Below, piece by piece: positions 7,912 to 16,531 of a stretch of 53,073 nucleotides of DNA. Numbering within the stretch: the first letter of the stretch is position 1; each line of letters opens with the position of its first letter. The notes beneath the pieces are model-generated. The model had not been told where the DNA came from, did no database searches, and was given only the letters and a program-made list of their open reading frames with translations. The DNA comes from Flavobacteriaceae bacterium. GTDB lineage: Bacteria; Bacteroidota; Bacteroidia; Flavobacteriales; Flavobacteriaceae. Location of the stretch: contig JAQWHT010000048.1 of the NCBI GenBank assembly GCA_029249225.1, positions 1 through 53,073 of the forward strand. Direction: 5' to 3'. A program made the position numbers and the translations under genes.

Positions 7912-8835
7912 ATGAAACAAACCATGTTTTTTGAGGGGATTGTGTGTCCAATGATTACACCACTTAACGAAGATTATAGCCTTGATATTATTTCAACTCA
8001 GAATCTGATTCAGCATATAATTTCTGGAGGTGTAGGTGGAATCTTTATTTTGGGAACAACTGGTGAGGCTTCAAGCCTTTCGTTTAGAATGAAAAAGGAG
8101 TTAATACAGGTTTGTTCTGAAGTGTTGAAGCAAACAAATTGTCAATTGCTAGTAGGTGTTGGTGATACTTCATTACAACAAAGTCAAGAACTTGCAAGAG
8201 TAGCAAGATTAAATGGCGCCGACGCGGTTGTAGCCAATCCCCCTTATTATTTTGATTTGGATGAAAAAGATGTTTTAAATTATTTTATCACTCTAGCAGA
8301 CACTGTTTCACTCCCATTATTTTTATATAATTATCCAAAAAGCACCCATTTTAATATCACTATTGAGACCATACGTCAATTGGCATCGCATCCAAATATT
8401 ATTGGAATAAAAGACAGTTCAGCAAATCTTGAATATATTGAAAAGGTAGCAACTGTCTGTAGGGAGACAGGTTTTAATTTTTTAATAGGACCCGAAGAAC
8501 TATTGATTGAATCACTTAAAATGGGAGTTCATGGAGGTGTTAATGGCGGGTCTAATTTATTTCCAAACTTATTTACTGAATTATTTTTGGCTGCAATAAA
8601 CAAGGAGGACAAGAAAGCAAAAAGTCTAAATGCTATTGTAAACAAACTCTCGGCTGAGGTTTATGCTAAAGAAGGTGGAGCAAATAGTTACCTCAAAGGA
8701 CTAAAAGCAGCAGCCAGTTCATTAGGACTTTGTAAAAATATTTTATTACCCCCACTTTCAGCTGCAAACAATGCAGTTATATCGGATATTGAAAATTCTA
8801 TTCAAGTTTTAAAAACACAATTAAAATCAATTTAG
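7912..8835 (+). CDS. DapA/NanA-family pyruvate-dependent aldolase
   Basis: 307 residues, a full-length class I aldolase of the dihydrodipicolinate synthase/N-acetylneuraminate lyase family. Key sites are the TT pair in GTTGEASSLS (about 48-57), Tyr139 in LFLYNYPK and the Schiff-base Lys167 in IIGIKDSS. DapA has GTTGE and NanA has GSTGE, so the first motif is closer to DapA. The operon (sialidase-like enzyme before, sugar-type SSS symporter after) argues for a catabolic aldolase, such as N-acetylneuraminate lyase or a 2-keto-3-deoxy acid aldolase, over lysine biosynthesis. Cytoplasmic. Confidence 0.85.
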   Translation: MKQTMFFEGIVCPMITPLNEDYSLDIISTQNLIQHIISGGVGGIFILGTTGEASSLSFRMKKELIQVCSEVLKQTNCQLLVGVGDTSLQQSQELARVARLNGADAVVANPPYYFDLDEKDVLNYFITLADTVSLPLFLYNYPKSTHFNITIETIRQLASHPNIIGIKDSSANLEYIEKVATVCRETGFNFLIGPEELLIESLKMGVHGGVNGGSNLFPNLFTELFLAAINKEDKKAKSLNAIVNKLSAEVYAKEGGANSYLKGLKAAASSLGLCKNILLPPLSAANNAVISDIENSIQVLKTQLKSI

Positions 8836-10329
8836 GTGAAACTATTGGATGTCGCTGTTATAGTTCTCTATCTGGTCATAATCATGTTTCTAGGGGGCTC
8901 ATTTTTTTCAAAAAATAGAACTGCAGTACATTTTACACTGGGATCTGGAAAAGTTCCTTCTTGGGTTGTAACACTTTCAATATTTGCAACCTTTGTAAGC
9001 AGCATAAGTTATTTAGCCCTTCCAGGAAGTGCTTTTACTGGAAATTGGAATCCGTTTGTTTTTAGCTTATCCATTCCAATAGCTGCGGTAGTAGCAGTAA
9101 AATATTTTGTTCCAATCTACCGAAAAATCAATAGTCCTTCAGCCTACACTTTTTTAGAATTGCGTTTTGGCCCCTGGGCAAGAATGTATGCAGCTGCCTG
9201 TTACTTATTAACACAACTAATGCGGATAGGCACAATTTTATATTTGTTAGCAGTAGCGATTAATGCAATTGTTGGATGGGATATAATATGGATAATCATA
9301 ATTACAGGGATCTTTGTTTCTGTCTATTCAATTTTAGGAGGTATAGAGGCAGTATTATGGGCGGACGCCATTCAGGCAATACTATTAATTTTTGGGGCTA
9401 TCGCTTGTTTGTTATTTATTCAATTTCAATTACCTGAAGGTTTTCTTGGAATTGTAGAATCAGCTACAAAAGAAAATAAATTTAGCTTAGGGAGTTTTAA
9501 TTTCAGATTGGATACTCCCACATTTTGGGTAGTATTGTTTTATGGGATTTTTATTAATCTACAGAATTTCGGAATTGATCAAAATTATATTCAACGTTAT
9601 ATGGTACTTTCATCAGATAAAAAAGCTAAGTATGCTGCATTTTTTGGAGGACTTATTTATCTTCCTGTTTCAGCACTGTTTTTATTTATTGGAACGGCCC
9701 TCTATGTTTTTTTTCAAAAGACCAATAGCCTGCCCTTTGCACTTCAAGGCCAAGGGGATAAGGTATTCCCCTATTTTATAGCTCAAGAACTTCCATCTGG
9801 TTTTTCAGGACTTCTTATCGCATCTATTTTTGCTGCAGGGATGAGTACTATCTCAACCAGTTTCAATAGTATGGCTACAGTGTATCTAACAGACTTTTAT
9901 AGGACAAAAAATAAAGCTTCAATTTCTGAACTATCTCAAGTCAAAATACTTTATCGAGTCTCAGCAATTATTGGTTTTGTAGGGATCGGTGTCGCATTGA
10001 TTATGATAGATGTTAAAGGGGTTTTAGACTCCTGGTGGAAATTTGCCTCTATCTTTAGTGGAGGGATGTTAGGTTTGTTTTTATTGGGGATTACTTCTAC
10101 TGTAAAAAGTTTTAAAATCCCACTATATTCTGTCTTATTTGGTGTTATAGCGATTTTATGGATGACTGTATCTCCCTATTATCCTGAACAATTTTGGGCC
10201 CTAGAGGCGCATGCGTATTTGACAATAATATTCGGAACAGCAGTAATTTTTATTTTGGGTTTTGTTCTTCTTTGGGCTAAAAATCAAAATTTATTTAAAA
10301 GGGCTCGCATGAAAGGGAGCTCACGTTGA
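8836..10329 (+). CDS. Sodium:solute symporter (SSS family), probably for a sugar acid
   Basis: 497 residues with about 13 membrane helices. The GTG start directly follows the aldolase stop. SSS features include GSGKVPSWVVTLSIFATFVSS near residues 36-56 and ASIFAAGMSTISTSFNSMATV near residues 331-351, which contribute sodium ligands. This family includes the SiaT sialic acid symporters as well as glucose, proline and pantothenate carriers. As the last gene of the sialidase-aldolase operon it is best read as the importer of the released monosaccharide. The substrate is inferred from context. Confidence 0.85.
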   Translation: MKLLDVAVIVLYLVIIMFLGGSFFSKNRTAVHFTLGSGKVPSWVVTLSIFATFVSSISYLALPGSAFTGNWNPFVFSLSIPIAAVVAVKYFVPIYRKINSPSAYTFLELRFGPWARMYAAACYLLTQLMRIGTILYLLAVAINAIVGWDIIWIIIITGIFVSVYSILGGIEAVLWADAIQAILLIFGAIACLLFIQFQLPEGFLGIVESATKENKFSLGSFNFRLDTPTFWVVLFYGIFINLQNFGIDQNYIQRYMVLSSDKKAKYAAFFGGLIYLPVSALFLFIGTALYVFFQKTNSLPFALQGQGDKVFPYFIAQELPSGFSGLLIASIFAAGMSTISTSFNSMATVYLTDFYRTKNKASISELSQVKILYRVSAIIGFVGIGVALIMIDVKGVLDSWWKFASIFSGGMLGLFLLGITSTVKSFKIPLYSVLFGVIAILWMTVSPYYPEQFWALEAHAYLTIIFGTAVIFILGFVLLWAKNQNLFKRARMKGSSR

Positions 10330-10399
10330 ATGAGTTAGATTTTGATTCTTTCTAGAGTAGTAGTTAAATGTATAAGTTAAAGAAAAGTATCTTGTATAA

Positions 10400-10433
10400 C
10401 TCAAAAAAGCAACTGTAAAGTTGCTTTTTTGAG
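10400..10433. terminator. Bidirectional intrinsic terminator
   Basis: Fourteen-base arms (10400-10413 and 10420-10433, ctcaaaaaagcaac and its complement) form a perfect hairpin with a 6-nt loop. The A-rich and T-rich flanks give a U tract in both directions. It lies between the symporter gene and the converging OmpA-type gene and can end both transcripts. Confidence 0.9.
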
Positions 10434-10455
10434 ACTATTTCTAAGAGTTAACAAA

Positions 10456-11436
10456 TCATTTTATAGAGATTCGAACGACTCTATTTTTAGCTCTATTTTC
10501 TTTTGAATCGTTTGCATAAAGAGGTTCTTTTTCTCCTTGACCAACACTTTCAAGTCGACTTGAGTCAATTCCTAAGGCTTCTAAAGCAGCTTTTACGCTG
10601 GCAGATCTTTTCTCAGACAATAACTGATTGTATTGCTCTGGTCCTTCGTTAGAGGCATAGCCTGTAATTAGTAAATTCACATAAGAATATTTTTTCAGTA
10701 ACATTGAAAGGTCGCTATAATTCGAATCACTTCCATCTAAGGGTTGGACTCCATTAAAGCTAAATAGGATATTCGTTCTTTTAAGTAAATCGGTGATGGA
10801 ATTCGGTTGATCTGGGCAACCCATATTTTTTGCACTCCCAGCTTCGTCAGGACAATTGTCCTTATTATCATCTACTCCATCTTCATCTCGATCTGTAACT
10901 GGACATCCTCCTTTTTCTTTTACACCTGCTACTTCAGGGCAAGCATCATCTTTATCTAAAACCCCATCGTTGTCTGTATCAGGCCAAGGGCAACCTTTAT
11001 TTTCTTCTACACCAGCTGTTTCAGGGCATTCATCATCTAGATCCAATACACCGTCTCCATCTGAATCAGTTGTCCGTTCTGCAATGATTTGATCAATTGT
11101 TTCTTGTTCACAATCCAATTGGATTTCATAGCTGGTTACATTTTTGTCCTTTTTAACCTTTACGATTTTTCGCTTACATCCCTTTTTCGTCACGACAATC
11201 TGAAGTGGATAATCGTAATTTGTTGTAGTTTTAAAGGTTCCGTCTCGTTCAGTTAACTTACCAGTAAAATAACCACTGCCAGAGATTCTTAGAGGCTTTA
11301 CCGTGACCATGGCACCCTCTAATTCTGTTCCTGTTTGGGAATCTTTAATAAGACCCTCAAAACTTAATTGGGCGATTGACAAAGTGGGTAAAAGCATTAA
11401 AAGCGCAAGTCCCTTTTTTAAAGAAAGTGATTTCAT
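10456..11436 (-). CDS. OmpA-family outer-membrane protein with thrombospondin type 3 repeats
   Basis: 326 residues. A signal peptide (to about residue 22, LSIAQ) is followed by a carboxypeptidase regulatory-like beta sandwich (LIKDSQTGTELEGAMVTVKP). Next come three calcium-binding TSP3 repeats (DSDGDGVLDLDDECPETAGV and two similar, about 123-210). The C-terminal OmpA domain (about 225-326) includes LLITGYASNEG and LSEKRSASVKAALEALGI, which bind peptidoglycan. There is no N-terminal beta barrel, so the protein probably links the outer membrane or surface to the cell wall. It ends in KNRVVRISIK, as usual for the domain. It is a single gene facing the terminator at 10400. Confidence 0.9.
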   Translation of the reverse strand: MKSLSLKKGLALLMLLPTLSIAQLSFEGLIKDSQTGTELEGAMVTVKPLRISGSGYFTGKLTERDGTFKTTTNYDYPLQIVVTKKGCKRKIVKVKKDKNVTSYEIQLDCEQETIDQIIAERTTDSDGDGVLDLDDECPETAGVEENKGCPWPDTDNDGVLDKDDACPEVAGVKEKGGCPVTDRDEDGVDDNKDNCPDEAGSAKNMGCPDQPNSITDLLKRTNILFSFNGVQPLDGSDSNYSDLSMLLKKYSYVNLLITGYASNEGPEQYNQLLSEKRSASVKAALEALGIDSSRLESVGQGEKEPLYANDSKENRAKNRVVRISIK

Positions 11437-11559
11437 AAGATGAATATTAGTTATTTAATAAAAATATTGAATTAAATTTTACTTACTATAATATTTAAAG
11501 ATTAATTTTCCTATGATTCAAGTTTATATAGTTTGGTTAAGAGCATAATGAAAGCATGC

Positions 11560-12771
11560 TCAGTTGCTAATTTGCACAAATCGAAAAGTACACAACACAC
11601 CCAAAATAGAGAAAGCAGCTAAATAAATAAAAACATACTGATGCCCCAATAGACCTGGGAATTTATCTAAGTAATACCCCATTAGTGGTCCCGCAAAAAT
11701 ATCGGGAGTGTAGCCTGTTAGTGAGATAACCCCAACCGCTGTACCAGTTAGTGCGAGTGATATTTTCCCTTCTTGTAAAATTGCAAAATATAATGCCCTA
11801 ATAGAATAGGTTCCCACAGCCAGTATGATTAAAGAGAGAAAAAACATTGTATTTAGTCCAGATTGAATCAAACCTGAAGCAAAAATGATTGATCCTGTGA
11901 GCATAATTAGAAAACCTATTAAAATCCAAAATGTACTTTTAGATCGATCCGCTAGAAAACCAAAAAGAATACAAGCTATGGGTCTAAGGTACAATTGAAG
12001 TGACCCCACATTGGCCGCTTCAATCTCATCGTAATTCATTACTTCTGAAGCATATAGAGAATAAATATCAGTTACTTTATAGCCAAAGTAAGCACAAAGG
12101 ATAATCATCATTAATAACCAGACTGATTCTAACTTTAGCACTGCTAGGATATTTATAAAAGAATGGGAGGTGTTTGAGGGTTGTTGTTCCTCGGCTTTAA
12201 TATTCAACTTGAAGAAAACGAATACACCTATAACACCAATAACTAAAGAGGCAAAAAGAATGACATAACGAAAAGCATGCTGTCGATCTACAATATTTGC
12301 AGCTTGTACATCGGTTTCTAAAAAGAGGGAATAAATAAAAACCCCAATACTACCCATAAATGCAGCAACCATACCTCTACCTCCGTCCAGAAAACCAAAT
12401 GCTTGACCTTGATTTTTAGTACCTCCCCACATTCGTGTTCCCTTGATCATGGCGCCCCAAAAAAGAAACACTGTGGTAAAGCCCCAGTATCCATAAAGGA
12501 TTTGAAGGACTAGAAAGGAAGGGTAGGTAGCTAGAAGCAACCCTCCAAAAGCAGTGGTAACTAGTGAAATTGCAATGAGCTTTCCAGGTAAAAATCGGTC
12601 TGCCAAAGACCCACCGAAAATGTATGAAAATAATGCTACTGATCCATAGACAGAAAATAAACTCCCTAATTCAATATTTGTTAAATTAAAAACTTCTAAA
12701 AAGGTTGGTCTAAAAACCCTTGACAAAAAGTAGGGAAGTATAAAGACTAATTCTCCAGAAAGAATTAGCAA
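11560..12771 (-). CDS. Major facilitator superfamily transporter
   Basis: 403 residues, 12 predicted membrane helices and an MFS loop (YIFGGSLADRFLPGK, about 50-64) that matches the conserved GxLaDrxGrk motif between helices 2 and 3. The first possible start is a TTG at 12771, inside the first hydrophobic segment. The frame stays open upstream (IENESQNKKGGFLSIF) without ATG, GTG or TTG, so an ATT/ATC start or an upstream sequence error is possible. The substrate is unknown. A charged loop with poly-Gln character (KAEEQQPSN) separates the two halves. It stands alone on this strand. Confidence 0.82.
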   Translation of the reverse strand: MLILSGELVFILPYFLSRVFRPTFLEVFNLTNIELGSLFSVYGSVALFSYIFGGSLADRFLPGKLIAISLVTTAFGGLLLATYPSFLVLQILYGYWGFTTVFLFWGAMIKGTRMWGGTKNQGQAFGFLDGGRGMVAAFMGSIGVFIYSLFLETDVQAANIVDRQHAFRYVILFASLVIGVIGVFVFFKLNIKAEEQQPSNTSHSFINILAVLKLESVWLLMMIILCAYFGYKVTDIYSLYASEVMNYDEIEAANVGSLQLYLRPIACILFGFLADRSKSTFWILIGFLIMLTGSIIFASGLIQSGLNTMFFLSLIILAVGTYSIRALYFAILQEGKISLALTGTAVGVISLTGYTPDIFAGPLMGYYLDKFPGLLGHQYVFIYLAAFSILGVLCTFRFVQISN

Positions 12772-12933
12772 AAAAATACTTAAAAAACCACCTTTTTTAT
12801 TTTGACTTTCGTTTTCGATAAAAGTAAATTTTGTAGAATGACTTTAAAGTACCTTTTATTTTAGACTTGAACCCACTTCTGTCATACTTTTTTGTTCATT
12901 TGTCTAGAGAAGTGCAAAGACAATTCAACTTTT

Positions 12934-13098
12934 ATGAAAAGAACTAAGAGCTGCCCAATTTGTGATAAAAAATTTGACGTAATGTATAGGGTGCAATACC
13001 AAGAAAACCGTCAATGGGTTTTTGTGTGTAAAGCTTGTGTCCTAGATGTTAAACCAAAAAACAAGAACTATCGCTATGGTGGAACTTGGAAGGGTTAA
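12934..13098 (+). CDS. Small zinc-ribbon protein
   Basis: 54 residues from ATG 12934. The frame can be extended to 12892, but that adds nothing conserved. Two CxxC knuckles, CPIC near residue 6 and CKAC near residue 32, spaced about 23 residues apart, indicate a zinc ribbon. The middle (FDVMYRVQYQENRQWVFVC) is aromatic-rich, and the tail YRYGGTWKG is basic. Proteins of this size and pattern occur in many flavobacteria without a known role. RNA or protein binding is possible. Isolated gene. Confidence 0.72.
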   Translation: MKRTKSCPICDKKFDVMYRVQYQENRQWVFVCKACVLDVKPKNKNYRYGGTWKG

Positions 13099-13273
13099 AA
13101 CAAAACGACTGATTTTAAACAAACTCATCTACATTTATCATTTTTATCGATTCATTCCTTTTTAAGTTCACAAAAATGACTTTGGTTCAATCTCCATTAC
13201 GAAATTACAAAGGGTAGAGTGATTTTATAGTTTTGTTCAATATCAAAAAGGGTATAACTTACGTTGATATCGT

Positions 13274-14653
13274 TTAAATTGTTGAGAATATTTTTTTAAT
13301 AGCTGCATATATTTTTTCCTGCCATACATTATATCCACTTGAACTCAAATGTAAATTGTCTTTCAAGAAATAGTCGTCGATAATTTTATCATTCTTGTCT
13401 AAGAATGAATCAAAAATATTAACATAAACTGCATTTTGAATTTTGTTTAATTCATTTTCCATCAGTTGGTTTAAGAGTCTTATTTTTTCTAATTGTTCGA
13501 TACGATGACGACTAGGCTTTATGGAGACACAAAAGATATAAGTATCTGGAAATCTTGATTTGATACAGTATAAAAGTGTTTTAAAGAGTTCGTTAATTTT
13601 TTCCGGACTATACCCTAGAGAAATATCATTTCCCCCTACATAAAGTACTAAAGCAGTAGGATTTATTGCAGCAAAAAGAGTATCAAAATAGTTAATACAG
13701 TCTTCAATAAATGATCCACCAAAGCCAAAATTTAAGACATTAAAAGGCTCAAAGTCAGTAGCGATATTTTCCCACAATCGAAACGTTGAACTTCCATAAA
13801 AAACAAAAAGATTTTCTTTGGGCTTATGATTTTGTCGTTGTTTAATAAGTTGCTTTATGTCCTGATCATAACCTGGGGTTGTGCTTCTTAGGGCTTCAAC
13901 CCATTGGCTGTATCGGTTATTAAAATTTACAAGGAAATCGTTTAACTGTTCCTTACTGCTATAATCATTAACAACTTCAGAGAGACGAAAAGGCTTTTTT
14001 ATTTCGCAGCGGTAGGTGGTCTTTGAGTTGAGTTTATCAAAATTGACCATTACTAAAGGAACAATTAAAGGATCCAATTTTGAATGGATAATCATTTTAA
14101 AAACACCTGCTTTAAAATCACCAGGGGAATCTTCTGTAGAGAACGATTTGCCTTCGGGATTAATAATGAGATTCTCTCCATTTTCCAATGCTATTTTTGA
14201 CTGCAGATAAAACTGTTCTTTCCAATTTTTCATGTGTGTTGGGGTCACATTTTTAGGCAAGAATTGTTTTGAATACACTTTAATAAAGCCAAATTTATCA
14301 TAGTAGGTATTGTGTGCATTTTCAGAGGGGAGTCCATGCCTGACCACTCTTAATCCTGGGGTATTGTAGTAAGTATAGGATATAAGACTACTGATAAAAT
14401 GACTGTCTAAGGTAATTTGAAAATCGTTTTCTAGAATGTATTCTTTGTTATTCGATATGTGATTGTAAATAAACACTACACCCGTTTCAGGGGGTAGGTT
14501 TTCGGTTCCCCTAAGGTCAAATTTGTTTGAAGCAAATAATTCTTTTGAAAGTTTAGCAGCTTCAACTCTAGCGTCAGCTTTAGAAGAATAGGACTTAGAA
14601 ACTACTTTTTGATAGTATTGTTCAAGAGAATTTTTAAAATGGAGTTCGTTCAA
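13274..14653 (-). CDS. Fusion of PlsC-like acyltransferase and SGNH hydrolase
   Basis: 459 residues in two parts. Residues about 40-250 resemble a glycerophosphate acyltransferase: VFIYNHISNNK (61-70) stands at the HxxxxD catalytic site, and NPEGKSF is the EGxxxS-like glycerophosphate site. Lys70 occupies the position of the usual Asp, so activity there is uncertain. Residues about 280-459 form an SGNH/GDSL esterase: block I FYGSSTFRLW, block II NFGFGGS, block III VGGND, and block V DNLHLSSSGY with the catalytic Asp-His. No signal peptide is seen. A joint acyl-transfer and deacylation role in lipid remodelling is inference. It is followed on this strand by nothing closer than 500 bp; 13099-13273 is empty. 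Confidence 0.78.
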   Translation of the reverse strand: MNELHFKNSLEQYYQKVVSKSYSSKADARVEAAKLSKELFASNKFDLRGTENLPPETGVVFIYNHISNNKEYILENDFQITLDSHFISSLISYTYYNTPGLRVVRHGLPSENAHNTYYDKFGFIKVYSKQFLPKNVTPTHMKNWKEQFYLQSKIALENGENLIINPEGKSFSTEDSPGDFKAGVFKMIIHSKLDPLIVPLVMVNFDKLNSKTTYRCEIKKPFRLSEVVNDYSSKEQLNDFLVNFNNRYSQWVEALRSTTPGYDQDIKQLIKQRQNHKPKENLFVFYGSSTFRLWENIATDFEPFNVLNFGFGGSFIEDCINYFDTLFAAINPTALVLYVGGNDISLGYSPEKINELFKTLLYCIKSRFPDTYIFCVSIKPSRHRIEQLEKIRLLNQLMENELNKIQNAVYVNIFDSFLDKNDKIIDDYFLKDNLHLSSSGYNVWQEKIYAAIKKIFSTI

Positions 14654-14686
14654 AACTAGTCTCTGAAAATTAAATTGATAAAATGT

Positions 14687-15319
14687 CTATTCGCCTCCGC
14701 CACCACCAGCATCGCCACCACCAGCATCGCCACCACTAAAATCACCTCCATCAGACGAACTACCGGCATCGTAAATTGGGAAAAAACCAGAATCAGAAGA
14801 ATTTATGGTATTAATATTCATCTGGAATTCATCGATCACAAAGTAAATTTCTTTTGGATCTAGTTTTGAATCAAGTTTGGTTTCAGTCAAAGCTCCTGTC
14901 TTTAAATTTAAGCTTACTGTTTTCTTTTTTGAGAATAAATAGATTTTTTTGTTTATTAGAGCCATCTTTGGACTGGTCCATCTGAACCCTGTTTTTACCC
15001 GAAAGTTTTCAACTCCTGTCTTGAGCGAAATGGACACAACCTCCTTGGTTGTATCTAAAAAGATGATTGAATCACTGAAGATATGGACATTGTATAATAC
15101 CTTAGCAATCTTCCATTTTATGTGACCTGTTTCATAATCTACCATAGAGGTAGATATAGATCCCCAACTGCTGGTTAAAACAAAAATAAAATTTTCAATT
15201 CTTGAAATCCCTAAAATTTTATCTTCAAAAGCGGTATTCCATTCTTTTTTTTGATCATGACTATTGTATTTAAACAATTCCTTTTTTTCACTGACTATAA
15301 TGATGCCTTGTTGTTTCAT
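14687..15319 (-). CDS. PQQ-like beta-propeller fragment protein with Gly/Asp tail
   Basis: 210 residues, without a signal peptide. The first ~165 residues show repeated short strands such as GIIIVSEKKELFKYN, YETGHIKWKI and SLKTGVENFRVKTGF, typical of PQQ-like propeller blades, but only about three or four blades are present. The C-terminus is a low-complexity tail with repeated GGDAG units ending in GGGGGE. The tail is encoded by 15-bp tandem repeats. It lies 33 bp downstream of the divergent point of the acyltransferase fusion gene's start region, on the same strand and upstream of it. Function unknown; a calcium-binding or surface-display tail is speculation. Confidence 0.6.
   Translation of the reverse strand: MKQQGIIIVSEKKELFKYNSHDQKKEWNTAFEDKILGISRIENFIFVLTSSWGSISTSMVDYETGHIKWKIAKVLYNVHIFSDSIIFLDTTKEVVSISLKTGVENFRVKTGFRWTSPKMALINKKIYLFSKKKTVSLNLKTGALTETKLDSKLDPKEIYFVIDEFQMNINTINSSDSGFFPIYDAGSSSDGGDFSGGDAGGGDAGGGGGE
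14699..14743. repeat. 15-bp tandem repeat, three units, inside a coding tail
   Basis: Units at 14699-14713 and 14714-14728 are identical (gccaccaccagcatc). The third, 14729-14743, differs at a few bases. In frame on the minus strand each unit encodes five residues of the GGDAG type. Such in-frame repeats can change copy number by slippage without breaking the gene. Confidence 0.85.
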
Positions 15320-15362
15320 TTCATTAGTTTTTGGTTAAAGACTGATTTAAATGATCTGAATT

Positions 15363-16499
15363 TTAATTATCTAATGAGCTGTAAACGGCTCTCCTAAATT
15401 CTTTTTGAATATCGAAAGAAAATTCCCTTGCTCTTGTCATAAATAATCCGAAAAGATTTTTTTCTTGGTCAATCCAAAAGTGGGTATTGTGATATCCTGA
15501 CCAGCCAAAGATTCCCTTGGAACTATTTGCACCATCAAGGAGTGGATCCGATAAAACAAATAAGGAATAGCCATAATCAAAGGGATCATTAGAAACTGTG
15601 GAGTAGGATTGGGTCATTTCGTCAATACTTTCTTGTGAAATAATTCTAGTTCCATTATAGACGCCACCATTAACTAACATTTTACATAGATGTGAATAAT
15701 CAGCCATGGTTGAGGTCAGTCCCTCTCCTCCAAAATATGCTTTATTATTTATGTCATAGGTTAATTCGTCAAGATCATTTGTATATCCTTTGAGTGATCC
15801 ATTGTTTATATAGAGAGGCTGAAATCTTTCTCGATCGCTAGCTGTCAGATAGAATTTAGTATCTTTCATTTGTAACGGGTCAAAAATTTCATCCTTTAAA
15901 TACTCATAAAATGTTTTTTTTGTAATCACTTCGACGATTCGACCTAAGATGGCCATATTAATACCGTATAAGTAATTAGACCCCGGTTCAAATTCTACAG
16001 GATGATTTGCAACATCCTCACTGAACTCGTCTAGGGTATTATATTTTACAGTACTTGTAAAAAATTGTGGATTACTGTAGTAACCGTATCCAGAACGATG
16101 CGTTAAAAGGTGAAATATAGTCAATGCATTTTTACACCTGTAAACAGATCCATCTGGATTTTTACATCTTAGGTTCTTAAATTCTGGAAGATATTTGGAA
16201 ACGTTATCCTCAAAGTCAATAAGCCCTTTTTCTTTCAAGGTCATCATGGCAACTATAGTTATGGGTTTTGACATCGACCAAATCGGAAAAATGGAATTAG
16301 TGTTGATCGCTTTTCCTTTAGAGTGAAAACTGTTTTCTATATGGTGATAAATTTCCTGTCCGTCCTGCCAAACCATGGCGACATTACTTCCTGTAATTTC
16401 ATTTTGAATTAGTTTTTTTTGAAATGAATTTATTTCTTCAAATTGGGAAAATGTTAACTGAAAAATAAAGAGAGAGACTGGGAAAAATAGTTTTTTCAT
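15363..16499 (-). CDS. Secreted beta-lactamase-family serine hydrolase (class C-like), copy 1
   Basis: 378 residues from ATG 16499, which gives a signal peptide (MKKLFFPVSLFIFQLTFSQ); the longer frame from 16526 hides it. The SxxK motif is Ser75-Lys78 (PIWSMSKPITI), and the YxN-type motif is YLYGIN. Near the C-terminus SGYHNTHFWID stands where the HxG/KTG motif is expected. Members hydrolyse esters, D-amino acid peptides or amides; true resistance lactamases are a minority. It is 32 bp downstream of a paralogue and probably co-transcribed. Confidence 0.85.
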   Translation of the reverse strand: MKKLFFPVSLFIFQLTFSQFEEINSFQKKLIQNEITGSNVAMVWQDGQEIYHHIENSFHSKGKAINTNSIFPIWSMSKPITIVAMMTLKEKGLIDFEDNVSKYLPEFKNLRCKNPDGSVYRCKNALTIFHLLTHRSGYGYYSNPQFFTSTVKYNTLDEFSEDVANHPVEFEPGSNYLYGINMAILGRIVEVITKKTFYEYLKDEIFDPLQMKDTKFYLTASDRERFQPLYINNGSLKGYTNDLDELTYDINNKAYFGGEGLTSTMADYSHLCKMLVNGGVYNGTRIISQESIDEMTQSYSTVSNDPFDYGYSLFVLSDPLLDGANSSKGIFGWSGYHNTHFWIDQEKNLFGLFMTRAREFSFDIQKEFRRAVYSSLDN

Positions 16500-16531
16500 T
16501 TGGCTTATATTAAGTTGTAAATACATTTGAT

